Shown: positions 51,649 to 62,957 of the stretch, in pieces
How the letters are laid out: every line of letters starts with the position of its first letter
Position numbering within the stretch: position 1 is the first letter of the stretch
Origin: Apiospora phragmitis
Taxonomy: Eukaryota; Ascomycota; Sordariomycetes; Amphisphaeriales; Apiosporaceae
Direction of reading: 5' to 3'
Length of the DNA: 64,000 nt
NCBI GenBank assembly: GCA_038363925.1
Contig: JAQQWL010000011.1
Coordinates: 124,001 to 188,000 of the forward strand
The notes under the pieces: model-generated
The model's database searches: none
Seen by the model: the letters and a program-made list of their open reading frames with translations, nothing else
Told to the model about the DNA's origin: nothing
Made by a program: the position numbers and the translations under genes

Positions 51649-53866
51649 TCCAATTCCACGCCTTAAGTGCTACCCCGCGGGGGACTAACCCGCCGATCGT
51701 AACACGAAGGAGAAGAGACCCGCCGACGAAACGACTAAGCGGCTTATTAAACCGTGCAAGAGATACTTCGCCTATTATACTTAAATATTATAATAATATA
51801 TTATTACGATAAGGATAGCTTTATAAAGAATATAAAATATTTAAGTTTTTTTCCAGAAAAAGCTAGTATTATTTCTTTATAAATATTAAATAACGGTTAT
51901 AAAGTCGTTAAAATTCTTAATATTTACTTAATATATTTTATATAAATTAAAAAAGGTTTATTTATATAAAATTATTAAAGAAGTACTTATTCGACGTTAT
52001 ATTCGTTATTACCGCGAATATATTAATAGGCCGTCGAGTATTCGAGTTAAGTATAAATAGCTTTCGAATAAACGTTAAATATGAGTATATTATAATCTTA
52101 GCTCTAGTAACTCCGCCACTTTAAAATTAATAAAAAACTTTAAAAAATAAGTTTATAAACAGTTAAAAATAAAGTAAGTATAAGCCCTCGGATCTTTAGA
52201 AACCTATTTAATTAACCTGCTTATTAATTTTTTTTAAAGTCGACTAGCTTATAAAGTCTTATAGATATTAACGAGTGAAGTTATAAGATAAACCTCTAGT
52301 GTTTACGAAAGATAAACCACGCCGTAGAAAGAATAGTATTTTATAGAACTGACATAGACGATACGTTACTTATATTATCGCCGGGGCTCTCTAGAAACGA
52401 GCCCGAGCCCGAGCTAACGAATTCGACTCCGAGTCTTCTGATGGTTGGAGTGACGTAGCTGGTCCACTGACGGATGAACCCAGCTGCGTATCGTACGTAT
52501 CATGCCGAGTAAGATCCAGATGGCCGGTCTGGAATCTTTACATCCTTTTGAGGACCTTCCAGTTGGCCTGGTGGCATGGACCAGTAGAGAAGCGTGACTG
52601 TTGGGATAAGATAATTGCCGCGAACTGGAGGTGTTATTAAGGGAATTTATTTCATGATATACTATAATTCTTTATTTCGGACGTTTCTCTTATTCTCTCT
52701 AATTTTCCCCACGCCACTGAACTTCCCGGGGGGGCCCTTACTCGAGATGACAAAGCAGCAGAAACCGTCTAATCTGGATACGCCTACGCGTCGCGCCCGA
52801 CCTCGTCAGTATGGAAACGGAGAGCCGTGCCTTGAGCCATAGTAAGTAGAAGGATTGGTAAGGAGGTAAGGAGGTAGCCTAGCAGCGACTTGAGTAAGCT
52901 CCCTCGGCGCCGTATTGCAGAAATTTCGAGCCACCTCCTCTCAGGAGCCGTTGGACAGTAGCGTAAGGAGATTACATCTCTCGTATACGAGGTGGCGTTA
53001 CTTCTGTTCGAGGTTCTAGCTTATAGCTTTATAGCACTCGCGCAAGGTGTGTATATAGGTGTTGCAAAGAGGGTACGCGTAGATAAAACCGTCCGTTATA
53101 GGTAGGCCTGCGTATTAAAAAATATCGTGACTTGGCTTATTATATTAGCCGTAGTATTAGTTAGCACCCGGCCTACGCTTTTTAGTAGCCCGGCAGCTAT
53201 TCTTATCTTTGCTGATCGGTCGTCCTAATGCTGCTCGGGGGTGGGTTTTCGGACGTGACAAGAGTATTGTTAATAGGAACTGACGTAGAGAGACTTCGGG
53301 TGGCGGTAAATTCACGTTACTTGTCCATCGCGCGACGAGCATCTCGTTTAGCGACTCCGTGTTAGTGGGGTGAAGGAGTATATTGTCAAGTCTTCGTTAT
53401 CCTAGACTCGACTAGAATGTTATTGCTCGACTCGTTAGGTGTTCTGAGTACGGGATTAGGTCTGGTGAGCCTGGGTTAGTATACGATCCGCCGAGGTATG
53501 AGATTTTATTAAGGTAAAAGCTTACTATAAGTATCGAATACGCCTTATTAAACGCTATTCTTAAATCTATATTTTTATAAGTATACTCGGAATAATATTA
53601 AGGTGTAATTTAATATTCGAATATAGCTAGTTCTTTTAAAATAATATTAGCTTTATTAAAGTACTCTAGCCTTTTTTTTAAACTAAGCGTAAGCAGCTTT
53701 TTTTACTTGATTTTTATTTTATGTAGTTTTCGAAAGGTTTTTATTAATATTAACTATGTGAGAAGCGTTCGAGCTAGACTTTTTAAGGATATTAATAGCG
53801 TTTTTATCTCGGTTTTTCCTCGCGTTCTCTTTATTACCGGTAGCTTTATTATAATCCTGCGATTTT

Positions 53867-54285
53867 TAAGCGATTATAAATATCGGAACTTCGTTAATTA
53901 CGCGGTTCGCGACGTAGGCAGAGGTATATATTACTATAATACTTTTCCTACCGTTCGCTATAGTTCGCTTATAAACTTTTAGCTTAATATAGCGGTTGCC
54001 AAGCACCTTTAATCTTATAAGTCCCACGTTAGATATGTTTAAGCCCAGCTGAGCCGTTGGGTAGAATAATAAGGCTTGGCCAGTTTCGAGGGTAACGATA
54101 GTTTCGAAAAGCAGGCTGGTGTAATCGAGGTCTTTTTTATTTACGCCGGCTAGGTGCTTCTTTAATACTTCGTACTAGGTTAAAGAAAAGAAGCGGTGGA
54201 TAAATGTGGTATTCGCAAGGTTAATTAGTTCCGAGGCGAGGGTGGGTTCTTAGGTAGCGATGATAATATACGTGCTCGTATAGCG
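53867..54285 (-). pseudogene. RIP-degraded P-loop-like family gene fragment
   Basis: The minus strand reads TYIIIAT, stop, EPTLASELINLANTTFIHRFF, then HLAGVNKKDLDYTSLLFETI and LETGQALLFYPTAQLGL, ending near NEVPIFIIA. The pattern of 'ST-EPT....L......IHRF' then 'V.L..G.A..F.P.A' resembles the C-terminal part of a fungal P-loop NTPase-like family. The internal TAA fits CAA-to-TAA. No Walker motif is readable in the AT-rich DNA upstream. The family call is from memory and tentative. Confidence 0.45.
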
Positions 54286-55286
54286 CTATTAGCGTATAAT
54301 CGAGGTTAAATCGCCCGTAAAAATACGCGTTAAACTAGACTATATAATAAATTATATATCTCTAATTAATTACTTTTATTAATATTTTTATAATATTAAT
54401 ATTATATTTACTTTATAAACTTTATTTATAGTTATTATATAACTATATATACCTCGATTTTTTAAAAAAAATAAATAAGTAAATAAAGAATAGAGTATAA
54501 GTATTATCGAAGTTAACGAATAAATTATTTAAGTCGACGATAGTTAAATAGCTAAGCGTGAAAGCTTAGATATTTTCCTTCGCTTATGCCGGCCGAGTAG
54601 ATTACGTAAATAAAGAAGAGGTAAGGAACGTATTCTATAGTTGTAAGGGTATATTAAGTGTTACGTTTTAGCCTTTAATTTATTTAAAAAATTTTAAACT
54701 CCGACGAAACTCGGTATATAAAAACTTAGGACCCTTTATAGCTATTTAACGAATAATATTTATTATTACCTTTATATATAAGGGTGAATCGCCGGACATG
54801 GGGTCGATTATTATAAGCTTTATAATCCGTGAGATATTTAACTAGTTCTTCGTTAAGTATAGTGGTAGGATCTTTAGTCGCGGAGATCTAAGTTTAAGGC
54901 TCGAGAGGTTCGAGTAGAGGCGCTTTATAACTTAAATGTTTAAAGGATAAACGAAAATATTAATTAAAATACCGAAGGAGCATAAGTATATAAACTTATA
55001 TAATTACGTCGTATTTTCGTTAATGAAATTATTATAGTGTATTATTATTTTAAATAAAGGGTTCGAAAGTTTACTCGTGCCGCTATTCTTATTAATATCG
55101 CTTTTTAAAAGGTAGCTTATTATATAGCTTTTATTTACGCCTTAAGATCTATAGATAAATGTCGACTAAGGAATATTTATGTTTATTAAAATAAATCTGT
55201 CCTCGCTTGCGATATTCGGAATATCTTATTAAATGTCGACTAAACCGTACTATAGGGTGAGTTAAGAGATGCCGCCTTTTATTTTA

Positions 55287-57132
55287 ACGTTAGAGACCTA
55301 CCTTGGGCCCCCCCCCCTGCTTCGGGCCCCCTGTTAACCAGCCACCTGATTTTTTACCCCCTTTAAACTTTTGTAACTTATTTATTAATTCCTTATCGTT
55401 TTATTTTTATTTTTTTTATAAAGTACTATTATTTAATTATAAACTAATACTTTAAAAAAAGCTTTAAAAAGCCTTAGATTATATTATAAATAATACTTTA
55501 ATTAAGTAAGCCGCTCGAGAATACGGTATTTTTAAGTTAACGTTTTAAAACCGGCTTAAAGGTTAATATTCTCGATTAAAGGGTATAATAGATTTATAAA
55601 GGCTTAGTCTTAACTAAGAGAAGTACTTATCGTTATAAATTATTACTTAATAGGCTTTAAGGCTTCCTTTAACGTACGCTTAAGTAAAAGAATTCGCCGA
55701 GCATATTCTCTAAGCCTAAGGGGATCTCGAACTACTCGGTAAAAAGTGGCTGCAAGCCTTTTTACGTAGGAATCTTATTATAAAGGCTTAGAGAGCCCGA
55801 TTTATCGATTTAAAACGTATTAATAAGGCTTTTATCGAGGTAATTCGGTTATAGTTCTAGCGGCTTAAATAACCCGAGATTCGAGAAATTAAACCGGCTA
55901 ATTATTATAATATAAACGAAGCAGGGGTCTTAAAAGGTATCGAATCGAACGGTTTAATACTCGAAAGTATTAAAAACTAGTTTATTTAAAAAAAACAGCT
56001 TAGTTTAAAGGCTTAAACCTCTTTTATTAAATACGTATTTATTTAAAGGTATATATTACTTTTATTAATTATTTTTAAAGGTAAAACTATTTAATAATAA
56101 TAGTTTCTTTTTAAGGGCTAGCAGTTTACCGTAACGGAGAATAGATGAATAACGGATAAGACGGCTATCGAATAGTTCGAAAAGATCTTTATCTCGAATA
56201 CCGCCCCAGAGGACCCTTTAAAATACCGGCTATTCGTTATAGATAGCTACGAAAGTTATAAAACGACCGATTTTATGTATTTATATTTCCGTTATCGTAT
56301 TCACCTTCTTTTTTTACCCCTTTATATAACTTATATTTTATAGCCTCTCGATTTAACCGTTTTTAGCGCTCTTAAATCGGTATATTAAAAAGTATTTAAG
56401 AATTTAAATTAATTAACGAACTCGACGGTAATTAATAAGCGATATTTATTTTAATACTATTAAAAGGTATGTTCAAAAGTACTTTCGAGCTAGAATATCC
56501 GAAGTGGCTAGAGGGTAGCCGGTCTTTAGCTAGTAAATATAGCAAAATTATTATTAAGCTCGTATTTATTCGAAAATATTAGTTATACGACGGCCGATCT
56601 TATTAAGATAAGGCTTAACGAGTTTAATAAAACTTTTTATACGCCTCGAAATACTGCTCGTAGTTCGGATATTATTTAATCGATTTTAAAAAAATCGAAA
56701 AAGTTTAAAGAATAAATATAACTTATTAACTTATTAAAAGAGTATATAATTATATAACGTTAACTATTTCGAAAAGTTTAAAAAGTATTCGATAAAAAGG
56801 AAGTATAAGTTATTATTTTATAAAAGTAAATTAAAGTACTCTAGGCTTAATTAAAGGCTATAAGGCTAAGGAAACGAAAGAAGGTTAATTTAAGCCCGAA
56901 ATTAAAGTTTATAAAGATTAAAAATATATAGCGTACGTAACTAGCTATTAATAAAGCTAAAAATAGTCTTAATAAAAAGAGTAATAATAATAATAATAAG
57001 GCTAGTTCTTATATAATTATTATAATAAAGACAAGTTAAAAAGACGGCGTTAAATTAAAGGGGTTAATTTAAGCGAACTAGTTAATAGGGGGCCCGAAGC
57101 AGGGGGGGGGCCTAAAGGTGAGTCTTTAACAT
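55287..57132 (+). mobile_element. Full-length Fot1/pogo-type DNA transposon, RIP-inactivated
   Basis: Terminal inverted repeats of about 46-48 bp face each other. The left begins ACGTTAGAGACCTACC and the right, reverse-complemented, begins ATGTTAAAGACTCACC. Both continue into a long C run and CTGCTTCGGGCCCCCT. Differences between arms are mostly C/T or G/A, as RIP gives. TA dinucleotides flank both ends (55285-55286, 57133-57134), the target duplication of Tc1/mariner-pogo elements. Length 1846 bp suits Fot1-like elements. Confidence 0.85.
55600..56480 (+). pseudogene. DDE_1 transposase relic inside the Fot1-like element
   Basis: Through many stops the plus strand reads LGKKWLQAFLRRN (near 55735-55775), an INEAG core resembling FDExG (near 55910-55925), FVIDSYESYKTTDFMYLY (56233-56285) equivalent to LILDGHxSHxTxxF, and LDLTVFSALKSVY (to about 56390). 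Domain order matches pogo/Fot1. All catalytic segments are interrupted by TAA/TAG, so it cannot be active. Confidence 0.8.
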
Positions 57133-57603
57133 TAGTTTAAATAAACTTATTAATGCTTAAAGCGAAGAGAGGAATTTTAATAAACGCTTTAGCCTAGAGT
57201 TTATAAAAATAAATTCGTGCTTTAAGAAGATTCTCTCGTTTTTCGTATTAATACTATTAATAAGCGATAAGAGCGGGTAGAACTTTAAATATTCTTAAGG
57301 CATCTTATTTTTTTATTAATAAAGAGAAGTCGAGATTTAGTCGTAAAGTAAAGTTGTAGCGCATTAATAGTAAGATTAAAATTAAAAGTTAATAGCTTAA
57401 AAAAAGTATAATAAGTTATAATATATACTTTTAAATTATTATATTAAGCTTTTAAGGGTAGATAAAAATAGTAAAGCATTAAGCTTAAATATCACGCACA
57501 TTAGAATAGATAAGAATAGTAGCGCCATAATTTCTATTAAATAGAACAATAAAAGCTTTAATAAAAAGATATATCTCGCCGTTCGTATAGTATATATAAG
57601 ACC

Positions 57604-58260
57604 ATGTCGCGAGGACTCGTATGTCTTTTTCACTCTGGTGTTTCTCTTGGCGACGAACAGCCGCAAGAATGTTGGTCCCTAATATCGGTCCAGTGCATAT
57701 TGTTGTTCGCGAAAATGGAGCATGGGTGGCTGGTCGGGCTGAAAAGCATAACCGTCCAAAGCCGTCCAGCACAGTCTTTCAGTATCCTAGGCTGAAGTAG
57801 CTTGCTCAAATTGTCGAGTGTCGCATTGTCGGTCGGTGACGCTGTACTTCACCAGCTCAAAATTCGGGGAGCCAGTACGAACTGCAATGTTGCAGGAGCA
57901 GCTGCAAATGGCCGGCGGCTTCAACACTATCGGGCTCGAGATCACTGCTCCAGGGTGACGGTGGCGTGTGGGTGCCAAAAGAGTCGCTGTACGGAGTTGC
58001 GAATGGCAAAGACCTAGACGAGGCTGCCAGATAAGTTCTCCAATTGGTTCGTGCATATCCGCTGCCCCACCGCGGGGCATATCGTACGCTCCAGATGTTG
58101 TTCGCTGTGCACTGGAGACGAGACCAACACGTCTTACTGTGACAGCATCTCGCCGCCGCTTTATTCCTGTATCCTAAGACTGAACCAGGTCTAAGCGCGC
58201 ATCCACCCCTAGGGCAAGTACTGAACGCCAAAGCTACTTACTCGCATCGAAACGGTCGTA
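57604..58260 (-). pseudogene. Decayed coding sequence, unknown family
   Basis: Composition is normal again. The minus strand has overlapping open frames; one, interrupted by stops, reads NQLENLSGSLV, FAIRNSVQRLFWHPHATVT and NLSKLLQPRILKDCAGRLW, which looks like genuine protein. Which frame was coding is not certain and no family is recognised. It may be the 3' part of the gene remains at 58.3-60.1 kb. Confidence 0.3.
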
Positions 58261-58323
58261 CAAGATAGGCAGCAATTGTGCCCAAGTTTATAGAACCATA
58301 TCGTGTAGTACTTTTGCGCACCC

Positions 58324-58847
58324 CTAATTCATATGCGAAGTTAAGTTCATCGTCTCTAGCCATGTAAAGATATGCATCCTATTATCTGGCGTACGGGGAT
58401 GTGGATAAGTTGGCACACGGCTATTGGAGTGGTCGACGATAAAGGGCGGCTGGCTACCGACGCCGGTCCAATTATGGATTTCCCGAAGTTGCTTGTTGAC
58501 TTCGGCTTGTAGCCCACTTTTTGTAATGTTTATGCGTTCGGTGTTGACCCCGCCTTGGGCGCTGAAGTAGACTTCAAGAACATTTAGATCGTTCAGCCCT
58601 ATAAGATGAGCTGTCTCCGGGTTATAATTCTTATTAAAAACGTCGAAGACAATATAGATGCGGTTTCATCTCTCCTTAATAAGAATACGAGGCACCGGAG
58701 GTTCAGTTAGAGTAATCAGGCCGTTTTCTGTAAGAGATCAACCGCCTTCGAAACAATCGCACCAGGAGAGGTCCAGGCCTCAGGGTAATAAGAACTTTTG
58801 GGCGAGATGGAGACGAAGACTCGTTTTAGATCGTTCGTAGTGTTCAT
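58324..58847 (-). pseudogene. Decayed unknown gene segment (about 175 residues)
   Basis: From ATG at 58847 the frame reads DLKRVFVSISPKSSYYPEAW, shifts by one base near 58735, then NGLITLTEPPVPRILIKER, a TGA at 58666-58668, NRIYIVFDVFNKNYNPETA, INITKSGLQAEVNKQLREIH and a stop at 58324-58326. Sustained non-repetitive protein character across two frames argues for a real former gene. Family unknown. Confidence 0.45.
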
Positions 58848-59099
58848 ATTCTGGGAAGTGGTTGACCTTTAAGGATTAATACCTGCACGCTGAGATCCGT
58901 GACGCATGGACGTAGGCGCAATCGTGTGAAGAAGCTATAATTATGCAGAATGGCAGCGCAAAGGGTAGTAAGTCCCTGAGAAGCCGGTTATTGACGTCGA
59001 GCCGCACGGGCCAGCAGGAGAACGCATCTCCTCGCATCATCCGGCTCTCTATTACTTGCTCCAGCTCCTTGAACCTAACTAACATAGCAATGGTCCACC

Positions 59100-60076
59100 A
59101 TGAAACAATTTGTATACCAGCAAAGAGCTATGTACCAGTTGTGGCGCAAATCACGATGCGAATGCTAGTCAGTTGCGAGGCAGCGCCACGGTCTGGCGCA
59201 CCAGCTTCTGAACGGTAAGGTTGTCGCGCATGAAAGCCAGAAGGACACTCTCAAAGCTCGTGAGGCAAACACCCATTAAACAAGCCTTGTTCTCACAAGA
59301 CCGGGTGCCCGAGTTGGCGGACTAGTAGAACGTCGGTATTCCACTTCCTGGACTTTCGAGAGCCTAGTCGGAAATACCTGGTCACAAGCGCTTTTACGAT
59401 CTGCTCCTTGGTGCCGTAGACCATCCGATGCCTTGCGCAGTTACGTGCATCGTCAGCTTCCTTCCTGCCTCATTAAACAGTAATGGAGCATCTGATTAAA
59501 GCAAATAAGAAAGTGCTTCTCCATACTAGACCCCTCGTTTTATTTAACCCTCTCCCGGTATACTATCATGATGTACTTGCATTGCTTCTTATTGAGGCAG
59601 CGGCTGCTTGCCCGAGTAAGTGGCTTCCCTAAGAAATCATCTTTGACGCCCTCCCAGTCACAAAACCATTTTTGATTTCTAAGTCACTCCGCTTCTGGTA
59701 CCCAACGTCCATCCCATACCATATCGTGGCGCAAAAGTGGCTGGACATAACCAGATATCTCTTCGGTCGTATCTTGGCTATCCATAACCCGAAGGGCTCC
59801 CACGAACATGTGAATATGCCGTTTAACGCCCAAATGGAGTTCCGTCTTTGAATCATTCGCTAATACGTCTCAATCAGCGAAATACCGTGATTTCATCCAA
59901 GCGCCATAGCTAAGGACTTGCTCGCACGGTGGGATGTCTTTTGGGATGTGTTGACAGCACTCATACGCGTCTGGATGTATAATCTGGCCCTGACCAGGGA
60001 ACAGGAAGAAGATCAAGGGTATAGCGCAGCGGTGGGGCACGGACACGCGACGCGCCGTGCCAGCTAACTCCAACAA
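59100..60076 (-). pseudogene. Decayed unknown gene with three C-to-T-type stops
   Basis: One continuous minus-strand frame starts at 60076. Its recognisable pieces include ECCQHIPKDIPPCEQVLSYG, MFVGALRVMDSQDTTEEISG, YVQPLLRHDMVWDGRWVPEA and FCDWEGVKDDFLGKPLTRAS, to MRQEGS. It is cut by TGA (59870-59872), TGA (59684-59686) and TAA (59540-59542). Each could come from CGA or CAA by one C-to-T change. After a one-base shift near 59455 it continues KEQIVKALVTRYFRLGSRKS, and later LTSFESVLLAFMRDNLTVQK. I do not recognise the protein. It may be one gene with the segment at 58.3-58.85 kb. Confidence 0.5.
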
Positions 60077-60716
60077 CTACATAACGGAACGGGCCACTCC
60101 CAAACGGGCCAGGTCCTAAACCTTGGCAAGAAAACACCACCGCATACAATTTTGATATAATCGCTAGCAAACTCACAGAGACTTACATTTATCACACTAC
60201 TCAAACCCCTGTTAATGGCTGCTAATCGTGCTCGAGTTCCGCGAAGACTTCGAGGGAGGTGTCGTTTCTATGGCCCAACGGCAAGAGCTTCCGAGAACAG
60301 GACGTCCACCGCAACCCTTCTTGGTTGCCACCGCGCGACGTCTCGGTAGCACGAGAACCGTCTATGACTCACCGTTCAACAACAGAGCTAAATCCTTTCT
60401 ATTGGTCGACATATTCCGGCAGGTAGGATGCATTCTGGTTGCTGCCTGCGTACGCGTGAATCCCTGAACCCGCGCCGAGGCGTGATGAGGGCGAGGACAG
60501 TATGCCATGTAAATAAATAGGCCCCAGGTTCTCCCTTTCTTCCTCTCACTCTTATCCCCTCCCAGGGTTTGCTTGTTCCTTCTCCGTCGTTTCTTTTTCT
60601 TCTTCCTTTTCACTTCCTCCTACTCCTTCCTAGGCAGCCAACTAATCAACCGGCTACATTTAGCTTGAGGCTGGTAAATCTCCGTAGCGCAACTGCACCA
60701 GCCAGGCCCCATCACC
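60077..60716 (+). promoter_or_regulatory. Upstream region of BCS1-like gene
   Basis: Lies between divergent coding sequences. A strong pyrimidine tract (about 60530-60640) precedes the ATG at 60717, as in many fungal promoters. An 80-codon frame at 60228-60467 has no recognisable feature. Confidence 0.35.
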
Positions 60717-62602
60717 ATGGACGAGTTCACGGCTACCAACTATTCGGGCGAACCCCAAGCGTCCCCTACGATGCCAAGGGACTTCACAGCGGCATCCCCG
60801 CTGATGGGCCATCTGCCCTCGTTTGCCTCGTTGGTGCCCGGGGCCCGCTTGTCCAACTACTGTTCCACGCCGCCGGCCTCGAGGATGACGGCACGCTTAT
60901 GTTCCAGCTGACCCTCGCCATGGGCCTGGTCATGTTTGCCAAGTAGGCAAGGCCGTTACGGCTGCTCAGGGTGTGGTTCATGTGCTCCGTCCAGGTAGAG
61001 GGACGACATGCGACCTACGATGCCGTCATGGACTACTTTCGGGATGATGGCTTTCGGTCGCTGGTCTTGGCGAGGAGGAGTAAGCAGCATGGGTCCTCGT
61101 ATGATGGACTGAGCGATTACACCATGGTGAACGGCTTTCCGTATTTCGGCACTAACCCGCCTAAACTGGACCATGTTCCCGCGCCGGCTCCAAATGGTTC
61201 GTTTTCCGACATCCTACGACGAGAAAGAAGACGCTGGTATATATGGACCGCACGCTCGATAAGGAGCCTTACCAGTTTTGGGTTCGCCACGACGACACGA
61301 GCTACTACACCATGAAGCTCTACACCTTTGGGCGTGACGCCAGGGCCCTGATCCCCATGCTTCACCACATGCAGGCCGTGTACGCGGAAAAGATGGCGGG
61401 AAAGCACCTCGAAGTCTACATGACCGAGGTCGTTGACGAGGCCGGCTGGTGTGGAAGAAGATGTCGCAGCAACCGCGGCCGCGGCGTCATGACACCATTA
61501 ATATGGACGGCAACGTTATCGAGATCGTACTCAACGACATCAAGGCCTTCCTTCTCGAAAAACCCTTCTATTGCGAAAGGGCGTGCCGCATCGGCGTGGT
61601 CATCTTTACCATGGTATGTGTTGTCGCTTTATCGCCGCTGGTTAGGGAGACTTGCGCCATTAAAGCCCTATCTGAACCAAAATGCAAGCGCTGCTATGTT
61701 TCGTTACTAATACGGTTTTCTCTAGGAGCCCCTGGATGCGGCAAGTCGTCGTTGGCCCAGCTGGTTGCGGGCGTCTTCGGGCTGGCCATCCACATCGTCA
61801 GCTTGAAGACTCTGCACGGGAGCTAAGAGGCCATTGCCGAGCTATTTGGTGATATGAAGAAACTAGGCGTTCTCCTGCTCGAGGATATCGACGCCGCCGG
61901 GCTAGCAAACCGGGACCTGGATCCGGACCCGGACCTCTCGATGATGTCCAATGACGAGATCAAACGCGGCGGTTTTGGCGGCACGGCCCCTAAGGAGCCT
62001 GCCATGGCTAGATTGGTCGAGCCGCCTTCGCTCGACGTCGTCTTGAACGTCCTGGACGGTGTGTCGTCCGATGAGGGCCGCCTGGTGATCATGACGACCA
62101 ACCGACCGGACGCGCTCGATGACGCGCTCATAAGCCGGGGCGCGTCGACTTGAGGATCCACTGCCCTTTAGCATCTGCCAAAGTGGCTCAGGATATGTTC
62201 TACCGCTTTTTCGGCCCGGAAGTTGATGAGGCGGAAGACGAGTCCACGGCGGCGAGCAGCTCCGAGAAGGGCAATACCACAGCCAAAAAGCCGGAGGAGA
62301 TAGCGCATAGCGACGGCGGCGGCGGCAGCATCACCTCTTCTTCGACGAAGAAGCCGTCACCGCCCGCCACACCGGCCCCCATTAGGCCACGAGGACAGTT
62401 GGAGAGGAGCAAAGCCCTTGAGCTGGCAAAAGGATTCGGCGAGATCATGGGAGAGGAGCTCCTCAGCCCAGCCACCATCCAGGGCTACTGTCTGCAGATC
62501 AGGCAGGACCCTGTCGGGGGCGTCGAGAAGGCGCTCATGTGGAAAGAGAAGACACTAAAGGAAGCAAGGCAGCGTCAGCTCAAGAAGCAGGCCCAGAAAT
62601 AG
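60717..62602 (+). pseudogene. BCS1-like AAA ATPase, two nonsense codons and five frame breaks
   Basis: Fungal BCS1-like proteins are AAA ATPases related to the mitochondrial Rieske-protein translocase; many paralogues in moulds have unknown clients. Seen in order: MDEFTATNYSGEPQASPTMP and GAR, the LFHAAGLEDDGTLMFQL segment, the BCS1 N-terminal domain (YDAVMDYFRDDGFRS, DKEPYQFWVRHDDTSYYTMK, NVIEIVLNDIKAFLLEKPFY), Walker A GAPGCGKSS, Walker B VLLLEDIDAAG, NVLDGVSSDEGRLVIMTTNR with sensor N, and RVDLRIHCPLASAKVAQDMF. An intron 61614-61725 is likely. Single-base losses near 60850, 61222, 61449, 61726 and 62142 break the frame; restoring five bases gives 592 codons. In-frame TAG (60944-60946) and TAA (61824-61826) replace probable CAG and CAA. 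The stops make it a pseudogene unless they are also errors. Confidence 0.8.
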
Positions 62603-62957
62603 TTGTCGAGGAGCAGGGAGATGTACTCTGTCGGTATCTGGTGCGGTACGAAACGATGGAAATAAAGATGTTTTCTGCTCAGGTTACCACGAACTTGTTA
62701 ACGTCGCACATGCCTGCCCGGTCGAAATTGAAATGGAAAAGCTGCTGCGGGACTATATATATGGTGCAGACTGGTTCGCCTAGGTATCTTTAACTGCGCG
62801 CTTTACCTCCTCATCCTCCTCAAGTAGACACCAGAGACACCAGACACACTGTAACTCCATTTCGGCGGCGCTTGTCTGCGAGTAAATGGCCGTCTCGCGT
62901 CCTTGGTCGTATTCCAACCCCCCCCCCTCCGGACCGGCCAGGCCATGGCTCGAACAC
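62603..62957. other. Intergenic between convergent genes
   Basis: Contains the 3' regions of the BCS1-like gene and the minus-strand gene, and a C8 run near 62919-62926. Nothing else is recognised. Confidence 0.4.

Larger units (their letters stand above)
51411..57600. mobile_element. Large RIP-mutated repeat block
   Basis: About 6.2 kb, mostly TpA-rich with CpA/TpG depletion, interrupted by less mutated islands (51.59-51.73, 52.4-53.5 and parts of 53.99-54.3 kb). At least three units are recognisable: a possible tRNA-like repeat, a P-loop-family gene relic and a complete Fot1/pogo-type element. Other parts cannot be assigned. Confidence 0.8.

Noticed and set aside
60942..60967. GT...AG segment that would remove the TAG at 60944 as an intron
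   Set aside because: Only 26 nt, too short for a fungal spliceosomal intron, and the frame continues in register without it.
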